Source: Polytrichum commune
Lineage: Eukaryota > Streptophyta > Polytrichopsida > Polytrichales > Polytrichaceae
Length of the DNA: 64,000 nt
Direction: 5' to 3'
Assembly: GCA_950295325.1 (NCBI GenBank)
Contig: OX485808.1
Location: 6,326,501-6,390,500 of the forward strand
Below are positions 23,521 through 36,956 of the stretch, piece after piece; the first letter of the stretch is position 1, and each line of letters starts with the position of its first letter. The translations under genes were made by a program, and so were the position numbers. Below the pieces are notes generated by a model. That model saw nothing but the letters and a program-made list of their open reading frames with translations, made no database searches and was not told the origin of the DNA.

Positions 23521-24859
23521 GCTCCCGATAAACTCCAATGACGCTCACGTTGAATAGTCGTATTTGAAAATGAGGTGCTTTAGGGCCCCTTTGTGCCCCT
23601 TTATATAGGTTCCAAAATATATTGATTTGTTGAAAGGGCGGTTAGGTCCTAGTCCCCTAATGCCACATGTATAAATCGGCTATTTTAAGCCTGAAATGTA
23701 GATACAGTCTAATTTTAACCAGACGGATCTATTTACAGTAGCACTCACGTGCTAATTTTAGATGTACTCATGAGATGGATTGGTTGTCATTCATTTGATT
23801 TCCTAGATGTGCCGTGTGGATACGGTTTCCTTCCATATGCTCCGTTCATTCAAAATACCAATATTCATTGCCAGTGGTTGGAATAGTTATGTTCATCCAA
23901 GGTGCACGTATTCATTGAAGAGGGTGGGAATAGTTTATATTCATCCCAAGGGATTTTCATCCTTGGGCATGTCCTATCACTTATTCTTCCAAAAGACAAC
24001 TAAATGTTCACTAATTCCCTAATCCTAGTTTACTAATAGGTCCTTCCATGTCCCCACTACGTCCCCTACAGCTCCAAGCCCACTCCCGGTTCCATGTGGC
24101 CTCCCACGTGGCATCTTCTTACTCGCCGGTTTTCCCTTATAATGGTTCGAAGCCTTTGGTCCCTTCAGCTCCCGCCGGCAATCAGTCTCATCTGTTTCCC
24201 GCTCGGGCTCTCAGCTTCCGCCCGGTCCCGCAGTCCCCGCTGTCATCCCGGCTCCTCCTGGCTCTCTCTTTCCGCTGCTTGGTTTTCTCCTCTGCCGCTC
24301 ACATGTTCGCTGTCCTTGTCGCCCCTCAGTTCTATTCTACTTCGATGCTCATTCAACCCTTCAGTGGCATGTACAAGAACGCGCAACAAGATGATAGAGT
24401 TGAGGTAACGAGAATCTATGGCAACAAGTTAGTTGATTAGTACTAGTGAAACACTCAAAACTTTATATTACACATCAATCAGATCAAGGGATGAGTGCGT
24501 ATCAAGGAAAACAATGTTGAAGTTGTAAATCATTAAAGCGAGAGAAAGCAAGCGCCGGAGTAGACATGCGTTGGAAAAGAGCGCCGTCGGAGAAGAACGG
24601 CAACATAAAAGAGAAGCGGGTAGACAAAAGCAACAGAACTTGACCTAAACCTTAAGCGGCATTTTAGGTAAGTTTGAATGTGCAAATTTTAATCTTATAT
24701 GTGTTGACCAAGTTTGTATTGTTCTACCATGCACATATTTAGGAATTAAGACTTAAACTTTTTTGAGTGCGCCGGTGGCACCATTCCACTTGTACCTAAA
24801 TCCTTTATAATGGTATTTAGAAACATCCTCTATAACAATAATTAGCTTTGTTCGGCTAA
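23521..24859. other. Gene-free stretch with a short GC-rich patch
   Basis: A 130-codon plus-strand frame starting with ATG at 24048 covers the GC-rich patch (24048-24440), rich in Ser, Pro, Leu and Ala. It matches no family I know, and a second frame is open over the same interval, so it is left uncalled. Confidence 0.35.
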
Positions 24860-25165
24860 TGTAGGGGTGAGGCACATGCCACACCCTCAATATCTGTAAT
24901 TATGTTCGTGGGGGTGAAGCACATGCTACATCATCTTTGACGGTAATTGGATTAGCCCGGGTTTGAAAGGGTGAGGTACATGTTACAACCTCTATAAGGG
25001 TAATTACTTTTGTTCAGGTTCGAGGGGGTGAGGCACATGTCATACCCTCTATATTAGTAATTAGTTTTGTTCGGGTTTGAGAGGGTGAGGCACATGTCAC
25101 ATTCTTTGAATCAATAAGTAACTTTCTCTAAGTTTAAGGGAGTGAGGCACATTTCATACCGCCAA
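24860..25165. repeat. Tandem array, about 57-bp period, GGGTGAGGCACATG motif
   Basis: Six units begin at about 24866, 24909, 24968, 25026, 25084 and 25141, each carrying (G)GGTGAGGCACATGYCA followed by an AT-rich spacer with GTAATTA. The core is the left half of the GAGGCATGTGCCTC palindrome seen in the array 3.5 kb to the left, so both arrays probably share an ancestor. Confidence 0.75.
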
Positions 25166-25934
25166 CTACACGCAATAACTTTATCAAATGGATTGTCAAT
25201 CGAGTCTTACCTCATTATAATTTGATTAATGACCAAGCACATTGATATAAATATACCCATATTTAAATTTTCATTATTTATAATCAAGATAATTATAATA
25301 TGGTCATATTTTCATGGAAATTTATGCATTTGCAATTTGTTCATGTGCACTTTCACATATTGAATTGCACTTTTAACAAAACCCGTGTTAATAAAATTTG
25401 TTTGACATAAAAACTATAAAATAATTTCAAATAATGAAGGGTCCATTAAAAGTAGACAATCCCATTACAAGTAAAGTAGATTGGTATAAATTGTGGAGCA
25501 TTTTTTTTGTAAAAATAATATAGGGGCTCAAAATAAGGATCCTAGGATGTATGTTTAGTAGGATCAATTTTGTACGCATGCCTCATGTGGGATGGATGAA
25601 ATTGTAAGCCTAACTCTCTTCCATACTTCTCTTGGTGGCTTCTCTCCCTTTTTTGCCATGATTTTCTCCACCACTTTTGCATTGCATACATCTTTGAATT
25701 AATTTTTTTTGACTAAAAATAATAAAGACTACAAAAAATTACAATGATATAGGCATCATAAGATAATGGTAGGCTGCAAAAAATTGGACCATTTTAGAAA
25801 ATTAACTAATTATACAAAGCGTCTAATTTGTGCCTCGGAGGTAAGTAGCCCCTAAACAAATACCCCTTCGCCACACGTGGTGCACAAAAATCTTGTAGAG
25901 TGACCTAACCGTGGAGTAGAGGCGCCATAATCAA

Positions 25935-26290
25935 TAACTTAAGAGATTCTATGCCAAATTTGGGGAAGTATATGGTGCAATTTTTCCCATGTAGGAAGAT
26001 AGAAATCAGAAGGATTGCAACATTTTCAATAATTTTATTCCTTGAATTGAAAATATTTTGAATTTTTGAAGCCAAAAGTTGGTCCACACATACCACCAAT
26101 GTCTAGAGTATGCCATAACTCCTCATTCCTCCTCACTTTAGCACTCAAGGCCATGGCATGTGACATGGCACTATTGGTCCTAGCCCTATTGAAATTAGTC
26201 CCAGCGTGATAAAAAATTCAATCCTAGCATGATCGAAATTGTAGTCCCCTATAGATTGTTGATGGGGTGATGATTGGAAAATGGTCGCCT
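25935..26290 (+). repeat. Interspersed repeat, copy 2
   Basis: Best-preserved full copy of the repeat at 19898-20235, with the same landmarks (TAAGAGATTCTATGCC, TTCCCATGTAGGAAGATAGAAATCA, CCAATGTCTAGAGTATGCC, CCTATAGATTG.TGATGGGG). Non-coding. Confidence 0.7.
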
Positions 26291-26529
26291 CTACAATATT
26301 TTTTTTGGCAAACAAAGTGAAAGTTTATATGTATTATTATGCAAACTCTCTTATTTTATCCGTCATACTTCTCCTAACAAATGCAAACTCACTTATTTCA
26401 TTGGTTATAGAGTAAAGACACCCATGACCTATCAATTAAGAGCTTATGCGTTGGATGTGGAGAAGTGCGAGGCCGTGCAAAATTTTCCCATGTAAGAAGA
26501 TAGGAATCTAGAGGCCTGCAAGTTATGAG

Positions 26530-29500
26530 CGGAAAATATTGATTTTGTATTGGAATAGAGAGCCCTCTACGGTAATCCCCTCGTGCATGTTGATGTGTAG
26601 GCAAGCCTTGTGGGGGCTATGGACACATGCGAGAGAACAACTTCTCATACAAGTGTGCCTTTTCTTGGCAAGAGGGAATCACCACAAACAAATGCAAGAG
26701 TTTCATCCATCTATCATGAATGAGAAAATCATTCACACTCCATAACTCCCTTCGGTTCACCTCACTGTGCATCCATCCATTCATCCATCTATCCATGCAT
26801 CCATCCATCACGAGATCGCATTTCAATCAATTTGAGATCATAATTACTTTTAAAGAACCCGAATGAGTCTAGTCCAAGTCATTTGAAATGAATCGTTACA
26901 AACCTGTACATTGGACACATGGATGGATGAGAAATCGCTTGTATGCGAGGGATTTCTTCATATGTGGCCCCAACATGCCTTGCCCCAAACATATTGTGAA
27001 ATGTGCCAGGATGACGTCCCCGAGCTTGTTACATGGGCCGAGGGTGCCAATGTTTTGTGTGCCCAGGCGGTAGGATAGAGGAATGGATGAACCGCATCGA
27101 CGAGTTTCTATCGTGGAGAACAAGTAACCATGGATGAATGAAAGGGAGGATGGGGGGATGGATGATGGGGCGAGGACATTGTCAGTCAAGAGGCTTGAGC
27201 TTTATGTATTATATGTGGCCACCTCACCTTTTCCTTGCGTCCACAATGAGCGCTCTTCCTTGCCTTGTCTCGTGCATCGGAGTGCATGCCAATCGGCTCA
27301 AGCATCCGATAGCCAAGGCCAAGAGCAACGATTCTAGTTGCACGTAAGAGTAGACGGAGAAGCTAGAGGTGGAGAGAGAAAGGTCACAAATACACGGAAT
27401 ACATGGAGATGAGATTGAGGTCTGAGACCTCACAAAATTACCCAACCTAGATTGCCATCCGTTTGGTGAAGTGTTACCACACGATTTGTTAACCTACCTA
27501 GTACTTAGTGCCAGTGGGGCACACAACACGACTAGATAGGGCAACCCCCATCCCCATGTAAACAATGGCCCAAGCTAGACATCGACTTGTTGATTACATC
27601 ATTCTCTCTCTATATATATATATAGATGAATGACGTACTGCTTGGAAACCAAAGGTGAGAGCAATTTTTTTACTAATAGTGTACCTCTCATTCATCCAAC
27701 ATGAAGCCCTCAAGTAGTTTGTAATTACTTGTGAGCAAGACAAGTAGTATTGGTGACAATAAGGTGGAGGTATGTATATACAACCATGAGAATCAACATA
27801 TACGACCAAAACATAAAATATCTACTCGTTACTAGATTTTCCTAAAACTGTAACATTCTATTTTAAGTATCATGAGAGAAATGTATTTATGCTCATTGAA
27901 GGGAGTAGAAAGAGAAGAACTAATTTGAATACTTCCAAGTTATAAAACTAAGATACACTTATTGGAGAATTATTGTAGTCATGCTTTGGATAGCCCACCC
28001 CACATGTGGTCATATCCTTGAGTCATTCTCTTGAACCTAATATTTTCTCTTATTTTATCAATCCTCCTTATAAGATAGCCTCCTTCTCATATAATTTACA
28101 TTTAGTATTCTATAATTGCCATTATATGTGATACGGTTTATTTTTAGCACAAGCACAACACTTGTATTACATTCTCAGCTGTAAATGGATTGCACTCTAT
28201 CTTTAGTATGATACCTTAATTTATGGTAGTTAATTTATAAATAGACATAGTCTATATTCATTACATTCTATTCTAGTACATACCTTAGTTCTATGAAAGT
28301 TCGAATGTAATAGGTACAGTCTATTTTTAGAAGTATAAAATACAATAAATAGTTTTGTCAATATAATCGTATACTCATTTCATCATAATAAAAATCATGT
28401 CATAACACCTTTTATGTTCATATGACTTGTTGTATTTAAATTCCCAAGGCAATCAATCACAATTTTGAGTCTTAAATAATACAAGATCAAGTATCATTAT
28501 AGAATGAAGAATGAGAGCGTAATGAAATAGACATGTATGGAATTAATTATGATTTGGTTCATGTTGAGCATTTGACAACTCTAGACTCATAGCGACATTG
28601 ATTTAGGAAGATACATGCGTTCAATTATCAAGCGTCCTTGCATGCAACCTTATAAATTCTCATTCCGATATTCTTTAGTTTTCCTTAATGTCTCTAAAGT
28701 ATCCAACTCCACTCACCAACTTTGTAATGCAACTATTCTCACCTCATCTGAGCTTCTATGGTCTCTCATTACACAACTGCCTTTCAACACTTACAATAAT
28801 AATTTCTCAATCACACTCAACTTCCAACTCATGTGACTATCTCACCTCACGCGAGTTTTTATTCATAGCACTTGTCAAATCTCTCATTACACAATCAATT
28901 TGATGATGTCTACGTTATGAATTACTTTGCCTCTACCTTAAATAACTAAGAAGAAAGTTTGAGCTTGAAGCTCTTGTAAACATAGAGGTAAAGATACAAA
29001 GGACCTAGCTCTAATGTAGCCTATCGTCGTGAATAAAGGTGTGCTAACATTAATCCTAACTCTACATTAATCCTAACTCTATATATAGGAGGAGATGGCG
29101 CCTCACATGTGCCCACCTTCCTAGATGGCCAAATCTCCTACGACTTTTACGAAGATGACGAATGGCCATTAAGAAGTCATTTCTTGGCTCTAATTCCTTC
29201 CATACACCGGGTCCTTCACCTACATGGTCAAAACATCATTGATTCCACATAAGGTACACTACTTCTAAGTGGCCTTCTTATGAGGCTTACTAAGTTCTTT
29301 AATTTACTAATGTTCTACTTGCCTCCAACAGTAGCCTACAAGTCCAAAGTGATTCACTAATTGCAACCTCTTTCAATACCTCTTGCAACACAACTATCAC
29401 ATCAGCATTTGAGGTTATTGTTGTATAATTGCCCAAATTGCATCGTATAGAGAGTGCAGAAATCTACCTACTAAACGTTGGGATTGCAGAGAGCTGACTA

Positions 29501-32500
29501 ATCTTGTCATGATCAGACTCAGGTTACAATAGGTTATGTTCCTCATATTGTAGAGTCATGTTATGTTATAATAACATACAACATACATCCCTGTTTTTAA
29601 CAAGGTCCTGATAATCTTGAAGGTACCTATATTGTTGTGACTGTCTCAGTTCACAAATATATGTTAAATCTTGTTTTGATATGATATGAATCCATTCCGT
29701 GAGTCTATCAAGACTTCGTACCCTCATAACACATTTCATCAGCCTACTGTATTCAATCCTTCCGGTCATCCTTTAGACAAATCATTCGAAAGAACGCCCA
29801 TAGAAACGAGCTTTTCTAATCCAGTGCACACACCCTCCTCATATTCCTCATATTCCTGCTGTATATGCTTCCTCTAAATCTGTCCCTTATGTTATTAGCC
29901 GGTTCATATGTATTGCGAGTACCCAGAAAAGGTCACTTCTCTTTAGTGTTTTTATTAGACACTTCCTATCATCATAGTAAACAACTTCTGTGCGGTATAA
30001 TCGCTTTCAGTTTATATGGTCCTGAGACCTCTTATTCAAGGTATCTCTAATCCATATGAGTCTGTCGAAAAAACTTTTTCCGGAAAAGACTCTTAATCAA
30101 CTACTCCTTATTGACCAGTATACGGATGTCAGTTAGAGAAATTGTGTGTTAAGGGACATTACGCACCTTAATGACTTTCTTCTCAAATGGTCACTCAGTG
30201 GCCATATAAGGCCTGGGTGAAGTCAGACTTATTTCATTCTGACGATAAAATCATTATACTATTTGTCCCATTGGACATAGCATCACCACGTGGTGTAAGT
30301 ATAATTTAGTAGAATCCAACAATACTTCCCCTATTCAGCAGAGCTCCAAAGGGGAATGATAAGATTTCGACAATCTTTCTAATGAATCTCTCAGGTAGTT
30401 ATGCTCCTATATTGGAGGAAACTGTGATATTATAGATCGATTTTTAAGAAACTGGAATCAAGTGGTACATCAAGATACCCACCTGTGGATTTCGATAGTA
30501 TCTTATGATCTCAGTAAAGACATATAATTACATACTGAGTGTTGGGTTACTTATGTGGTCACTGACCGTATACAAAGAGTAGTGGCAAGCTTCTATAGCA
30601 TTTCACCCTTGTGGTCATAAGTCATATGAAGAATATATGTAATTGGTTACTTCAGAATGATAGTATATACTTTTTTTTGTAGCTTATGCAGTTATATAGT
30701 CGAGAGAGATAACCAGGACTGTGTGTCTTCGTAAATAGTTTCATCAGAAGATCACATATATGTGTAGACATCCCTTGTATGGTCAATACCTCATCGGTAA
30801 GTAAACGAAATACTGTATATATACATCTCATAGTTTGTTTAAATCAGACAACTCTCTGAATAACGGGATTAGTGCAACAGAATTCATGTTTAACACTAGG
30901 ACCGATGATCATATCTCGATCAGTTCATACGACCAAGGGAACTGGATATTTTCCACCTTCCTGTATTATTATGTATCTGACTAACCTTGTCAGTGGTACT
31001 TTGTATAGAATCAGAATTTCGGTAACTCCTGTATTATTATGTATCTGACTAACCTTGTCAGTGGTACCTTGTATATGATCAGAATTTCGGTAACTCAGTT
31101 CAGCGACAGTCAAGGTCAGCGTATTAGCAAGGAAGTAGGACTTCTCTGTTGCTAAAACAATGTTCACAATGTAGGAGTATCACCTGATTGTCTTGCTAAG
31201 AAAATAGAAGCAGGTGTTCATCAGTTTGTAGAGTATTTTAGAATAGAATTATCAAGAACGATAATACTCATTATCAATCTTCTTGGTTTCAAGAAGCTTC
31301 TAGAAAGATCATAATGAGTGGACGATTTCTTCGGAAGGTGCGCGGCACTTGTAGAAGAGGTCCTCACCTGTGCCCATGCTCCCCAAATTTACCAAGAAAT
31401 AAATTAGTAGAGCGTACAACAGGTGTAGGCGGACCATCTTACTTGTTATCGATGTCAACAAGGCAAGGCTACTTCCAAAAATATGGATATATAAAAACAA
31501 GACTTAAAATAAGACTTAAAATACTCATCATATGATTGCATAAGAAGGAAATATGCAATACTTCTCATCAAGGAAAAGCTTGAATGTAAGTGAAAAAACT
31601 GATAATCCCTTGTAAGCAACTTAATCAACCCATGTAATCATAGAAGACTCATCCGCTCCTGATTTACACCTTAAATTCTTCCTGTGATGAACCTTTCTTG
31701 GTCATCTTGAAAATGCTTGTGGGATCCTGGGTTACTGTGAAATGAAGTCTGTAGATACGAACTGTCTCCCGAAGGTTTCCAGACTAAGCAGATACTATGT
31801 CAAAGTATCGAAGTGACTCAGTACAGCTGATCTACAGTGGTGATCCTCACACGATGGCAGGAACTACTCATTATGTTACAATGACCTCACTGCCGGAACC
31901 CAGAGTATAGCTCTCGAGCTTCCTATCCCGTCTACATGAAAGAAGTATAGGGTAATTCACTACAGAGGTGCAATCTGGGACCTCAATACTTTATTTTTAT
32001 AGTACCAGTTTTTTCCGGGCAGCCCGTAGGTTTTTTGCAAATGTAGCCCATAAAACAAGAAGTAGAGAGAGAGAGAGAGAGAGAGTTGGGCATTTCTTGA
32101 GAGAAGCTAAGCTTACTTTCAAGCATAGTTCTTTTTCACATAACATCCTCTTGGCAAGAGGCCATACCATTCTTCCATATATCTATGTATCTATCAAAAC
32201 ATGGGAGGGTGGGTGGGATCATTCCCCCATCCCATTGCAATGCAAATGCTAAAACATAACACTTTGGAGCTTCTTACAAAGATCTCTGTTACAAGTAAAA
32301 CCTTGGAGTATTCCATAATACTAAGGTTTTCCAATGTAAACCCTATCATAGTCTCCTTACAACTGAGCTCCAATAAATCAAATGTAAAAATGGTAACACC
32401 AATCAAATGCTCAATAACTTGCAATGTAGACTAAAACTGGTCATTGCATATATTATATGTAACCTTCATCTACACACACTATTTTGCAATCAGATGGTAT

Positions 32501-33055
32501 ACAAAACCTAATGTGGCCGTCATATTTGTGAAGGGTCTGCCTCACCTGTGCCCATGCCACCAACCAAATCCACGGAGAGGGTTAGTAACGTACACGAGGT
32601 GAATTACAGCAGAACCCAATTGTTATCTATGTCACACAAACTTATACGGCATAATCAAACATTTAGTATCCCCATCATACACAATACTCATTACTTTCAA
32701 TGAGTATTTTACCTGTTCTTTAGCCATTTGCTATCTTTGACGTTCAAAGCTTGAAGTCAGTCACTTCCACTTCCTACAAACTCACGTCACGTTTACCCTA
32801 ATCCCAGAAGTTACTTAGAGTAAACTGCTAATGTGGTTTACTCTTGGAAAGGAAGTACTGAGGTTGGCTTCCTCTTATTATACGATTAGGTAAACTTTTA
32901 GGACCTTAGATGCAAGTTCTGGATCTACGGCTGAGTTTTTTAACCTCCCTTTGCTGGGCCCTTAAGGTGGAACCTTATATAGGGTCATTTATACAAAGTG
33001 TTATAGTCTTTTAATGGCCTGCCAAGAACTAAGTAGAGAGAGAGAGAGAGAGAGA
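26530..33055 (+). repeat. Large interspersed repeat, copy A
   Basis: Direct-orientation counterpart of 44774-49470. Colinear blocks: 26530-29160 with 44774-47100, 29355-29460 with 48388-48490, and 32067-33055 with 48521-49470. Identity is high in the first block and lower in the last. Copy A carries about 295 bases (28742-29036) that copy B lacks, and about 2.6 kb (about 29490-32065) of unrelated or nested sequence. Microsatellites (GA and TA runs) sit at shared positions. No supported gene lies inside; the class is unknown (possibly a non-autonomous retroelement). Confidence 0.75.
30960..31095. repeat. Tandem duplication, 68-bp period
   Basis: Two nearly identical copies contain CTGTATTATTATGTATCTGA, CTAACCTTGTCAGTGGTAC and CAGAATTTCGGTAACTC. 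Only a few bases differ, so the duplication is recent. It lies inside the sequence that splits repeat copy A. Confidence 0.9.
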
Positions 33056-33294
33056 CGTCATAATGATCTCGCAAAAAATTGTAAAATAAAGAAAACTGAA
33101 TAGTTGGGCGAATATGGTAGGGGCAACATGCAAATCACCAAGACTCCAAGATTGAATAAAACGTGTGTTATGAAGAAGCGGTGCTCAGAATAAACATACA
33201 TGTTGGAGATGATGATGTCGGAGTAGAGAAGTCACCGAAAAATGAGAAGCCACAAGAAAAATGAAAAACGAGAGTCGACCAAGAGATCATTGCG

Positions 33295-33530
33295 AATTAT
33301 TGAAATCAAAAGTTGTCATGATCACATAACCAATGTCTAGAGTCTAGCATAATGGCTCATTCCTCCTCACTTTAGGACTCAAAACCAAGACACGTGTCAT
33401 GAAACTATTGGTCCCGGCCTAACAAAATTCCAATCCCAACACGATCGAAATTCAATCCCAGGCTGATTGAAATTTCGCTACCCTATAGAATGCCGATGGG
33501 GTCATGATCGGGCTTAGCCGCCTCTAGCTG
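33295..33530 (+). repeat. Interspersed repeat, copy 3 (5' truncated)
   Basis: Second half of the 19898-20235 family: CCAATGTCTAGAGTCTAGC, GACACGTGTCATG, CTATTGGTCCC, CCTATAGAATGCCGATGGGGT in order. Confidence 0.65.
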
Positions 33531-33832
33531 TGTGTCCGTCATAATTAGTGTGAGGGTCAGGGAATTTTATTGTGAGGGGTTTAGAGTTAAGCTTGTGCTA
33601 ATTGTTTTCACCTGTTCACTCGCGAAGGAAAGCATTGACGAATTCGGCTTCTTTATGACGCCTCCATAAGGGATTTTGAGTGTCCCGGGTGTCGAGTGAC
33701 ATCAGTCGTGTATGCGTCACAAGGGACGCCCTCGGGTCCCTTCTCACCCCACTGTGTCATCAATCGTTGGAGTGGTAGTAGTAAGGGGGGTAACTCATGG
33801 TTTGTGGAACTTGAAAAGTGCCCCAAAACTTT

Positions 33833-34058
33833 GATCAGGGAGAACCGGCAGTTGGTTACAGACGAACCGGTTGAGTTTGAGAAATAAGCGGTTGAAGTTC
33901 AAGACTGCAGGGGAATTAGGGATCGTTTTATAGGAATCTATAGAAGAATATACCCAATTTAGTAAAAGGGAAACCAAAGGATGTCAACATGTAACCGGTT
34001 GGACTTGCAAACACTAAGGACCTCAACCGATTAGTATGCCCAAAAATCTCCCCCGATC
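33833..34058. mobile_element. MITE with GATCRGGGAGA ends, copy A
   Basis: The ends are inverted (GATCAGGGAGA on the left, TCTCCCCCGATC on the right). Internal landmarks are AACCGGCAGTTGGTTACA, GAACCGGTTGAGTTTGAGAA and AACCGGTTGGACTTGCAAAC. A second intact copy is at 44204-44430, a diverged inverted dimer at about 56893-57288, and a fragment of the far end at about 34350-34440. Confidence 0.75.
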
Positions 34059-34186
34059 ACGGCCCAAAAATCGCAATGGTCGCCCCAAAATCGTCACATC
34101 TATGAGACTGTACACCCTTCAATGTCCTTGGATCCAGGTGACCGAATTTGGCTTTCAAGAATGCAGAGATGCTTGTTGGGGCAACA

Positions 34187-34322
34187 TAACATTATTTAGA
34201 TCCATAACAATATTATGTGGCACTGATAGTAGTCCATAGAATATTCCCCACATTGAGACTAAATATGAAGAATATTCTATGGAATAATATCATATTCATA
34301 TAACATTGTTATGGATATGAAC
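34187..34322. mobile_element. Foldback MITE, family member 2
   Basis: Diverged copy of the 7473-7610 element, with ends TAACATTATTTAGATCCATA and its complement and the same paired ATATTCC..GGAATA centre. Confidence 0.75.
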
Positions 34323-34440
34323 AGCCATGCAAATCAAGGTGACTTAAGCTAGAGATGTAGTGGCCAGGAGATTTATGGGCATGAACGGTCAAAATCCTAG
34401 TGTTTCCAAGTCGCTGGTCACATGTTGTGAGCTTCCAGCA

Positions 34441-36388
34441 ACCTCCATGGTTGTTAAAATTTAAGGCGCACCCGAACTACACTTTGAACTCCGTAGTATC
34501 ACGCCTGTGGCAACCAAAGTGCACGTCATGTTACAAAGTTTTGTAGTGTTAACATGGATGCATGATGCTAGAGAATTAGTGGTAGCATGTGACATTATGG
34601 AACAACACAAAGGAGATGTGAGGACAACTTGAATTTGTACTCCCGTCACGTGCACTAGTGTGGTCCACTCCGCTTGGCCTTCCCTGGATGATGTGGCGGA
34701 CGCATGCACCAACATTCAACAAGTGGCATAAGAGGAAGAAGAAGAAGAATAAAGATTGAGAAGGTGACACTCCACATGTTGATACATGACGCAATGCGAG
34801 GGCGTGGGTTGACTTCTTGGATGATTTGCATTAATGACAAATTTCGTGATATAAAGGAGAGAATGTGACACTAAGGAGTGAGATTTGAACCAAGAACATC
34901 CGTTTCCTAGGGTTTCGGGATATTAGAGAGTGTGTGACATTATGGGGGGTTGATATTACGGAGTTTAGGGTGTATTGCCGTTACTTTAAACTTGGCAACG
35001 GCCAATCATATGGCTAGGTGAGAGCAGCTTTAGCTTTCCGGGAGTAGTTGGGTGCGAGGTGCCGGAGGTAGGCTTGGTGTTTTATACCTGCCACATAGTG
35101 TGCCAGCTCGATTCAAGTGGTACACCAAATACAATATTTAGTATGGCTTACTATTTGGATTTGCACGGGGCTATATTGTTTTACTATTAAATTTATTTTA
35201 TTATGTAAAGTTTTCAATGTTCTATAATGTCCAAACTGCCAATTTAACAATTGTTGGTAAAATATGAAATGTATAATAAATAGGTATAGCATTGCGTAAT
35301 TCCACATAGTAAGCCACACTAAATATCATATTCAGTGTAGTTGCATGCGGTGGTGGGTGCAAGGAGTAAATAATAAACCCTAAACCACCCTAAAAACCCC
35401 GAGATAAAGTTAGGTGGGGCAGGCCCTTCTGGTTGTGCAAGTAATGCCCCCTCCCCACCCGACTTTAGCTAAGACTAAAAGTTGGTTCTAACAACCCGGC
35501 CTTCACACCATCAACATTATCTAGTGCCGAGCCTAGTTGGCAAATGATGTGGCATGGCTTACAAGTGGAGGTTTTAAGCCTCCAACACCGACCCTCCCAT
35601 CGGTACCTAAACATGAGGCAAGAACGTAGGACCTTTAAAAGTGTCACCTCCCACCCGTGCCATTGGGTGCGTTTTAGTCTTAGCTATGAGGGCATGAGGA
35701 GCTGCATTAACAAAAACTAATGGTAACATAGATGAGTAGTAAGGGATTTGGGGATGGGACAAAAACTTATCCAACATTTATTGCTTGGTAGATAAAACCA
35801 TGAACATGTGTGAAAGCTACTTAACTAAAACCTAGTTGAAAATCTCCGGAACAAGTTCTTGTAGGTGCATTGGGATAGCCAGATGCGTCCCCTATAACTG
35901 AGGGAGCTTTACTCGGTTTTTAGGAAAGACTTTGGTTATTTGGTAAAGTCAGGTGGGGAGGGGGCATAAGTATGGTAGTCTTTTGTTTGCTGATACTAGC
36001 CCCACCAAACTTGAATATTGAAAGTAATACAAGAATTTCTTCCAGTTAGATCGGTTCTATCATAGAACTAATGATACCATGGATTCACTTGCATTCCAAG
36101 TTTCTAACCTTCACTCTTTGTGTGTGCAAGTGGAACCTAACGTAAAAGAAAAGAAAAGAAAAAATTACGCCCGTACATTGTATCGGCATGAATATGAGCC
36201 CGTTATCCAAATGCTTAACGCGGTATACCATGTTGTAGCATGAGGGGTTATGCCTCTTTTAGGAGGTGGGCTCTATTAGTTAAAAGGTTCAATCCAATTT
36301 TAGGGTGGTGCGAGAGTAGTTTGGTTGTCGTCGAGTTTCCTTTTGTTGTGTACAAGATAGATATGGTATTTAATGGCATTTTGATTTC
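34441..36388. other. Gene-free stretch
   Basis: No supported coding region. Contains the MITE at 35123-35337 and the partner (about 36148-36280) of the repeat at 11-140. Confidence 0.4.
35123..35337. mobile_element. Short MITE with TA target duplication
   Basis: Flanked by TA (35121-35122 and 35338-35339). The terminal inverted repeats of about 45 bases pair CACCAAATACAATATTTAGT on the left with the complement of ACTAAATATCATATTCAGTG on the right, followed by GGCTTACTAT.TGGA in both arms. Same ends as the SBP1 exon insertion at 2558-2886; internal sequence matches the 49760-49981 element better. Confidence 0.8.
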
Positions 36389-36743
36389 ATGAGAGTCTTG
36401 ATGTTATTCTTTGGAATTTTGAGGTCAATTAGTTTTTCAATGGATTGTTCGTGTATAACTCCTCTTACTCCTGCTATAATAGTGATAAGGGGGTTTGTTT
36501 TTCAGCCTTTGTTTCGTATATTATTGATTAGTGGGTTGTATTTTGCATGTTTTTGTGTGAGGGCATGTTCGGGGAATATGTCGTGGCAGTATGTGAATTC
36601 AATGAATTGTATTGTGTATGTGTGTGTGAAGGTAGTAATGGGGTTGAAGTGTGGTTTGGGGCGCCTAGTATGCAAAGGATATCTGGTCTTAGTCTGGCTT
36701 GACATTGGCAACTTGTTTGTGGGCATGTACATTCTATTAGCCA

Positions 36744-36956
36744 TTATGGGACAGTTTGTTCTTGGTTCATGTTATTGAGGTTGCCTGCGTTTGTCAGAGT
36801 GTAGTATCGGGTGTGTTTGTTGGCTTGTAGTGTCTGAGTGATGAGCTGTACCACCTTATTGTGGCGAGCTATTCTTAGGCCTTTCAAATAAAAGTGCTCG
36901 CACATTGATAGTAAGTGGGGCCATGTATCTCTGTCGTTTTGTGTCATAGTGTACAA
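36744..36956 (-). pseudogene. LINE C-terminal segment after RNase H
   Basis: The translation includes NDRDTWPHLLSMCEH, then KGLRIARHNKVVQLITQTL. A 'His-Leu-Leu..Cys ... Arg-His-Asn ... aliphatic' pattern after RNase H is characteristic of LINE polyproteins and may be a zinc-knuckle-like nucleic-acid contact. It overlaps the end of the RNase H frame in another frame, showing a frameshift between them. Confidence 0.6.

Noticed and set aside
23277-23541. Opposed Ser/Leu- and Glu/Lys/Arg-rich frames
   Set aside because: Products of the CTTC-type simple repeat.
24048-24440. 130-codon frame with an ATG start
   Set aside because: Overlaps another open frame, matches no family, and has low-complexity composition in a short GC-rich patch.
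29492-32065. Copia-like polyprotein in the insert of repeat copy A
   Set aside because: I looked for protease, integrase and RT motifs on both strands and found none I could support.
36389-36778. 129-codon plus-strand frame that looks like a membrane protein
   Set aside because: It is the antisense of the minus-strand LINE 3' part, whose Lys/Thr/His-rich coding strand reads as hydrophobic codons in reverse.
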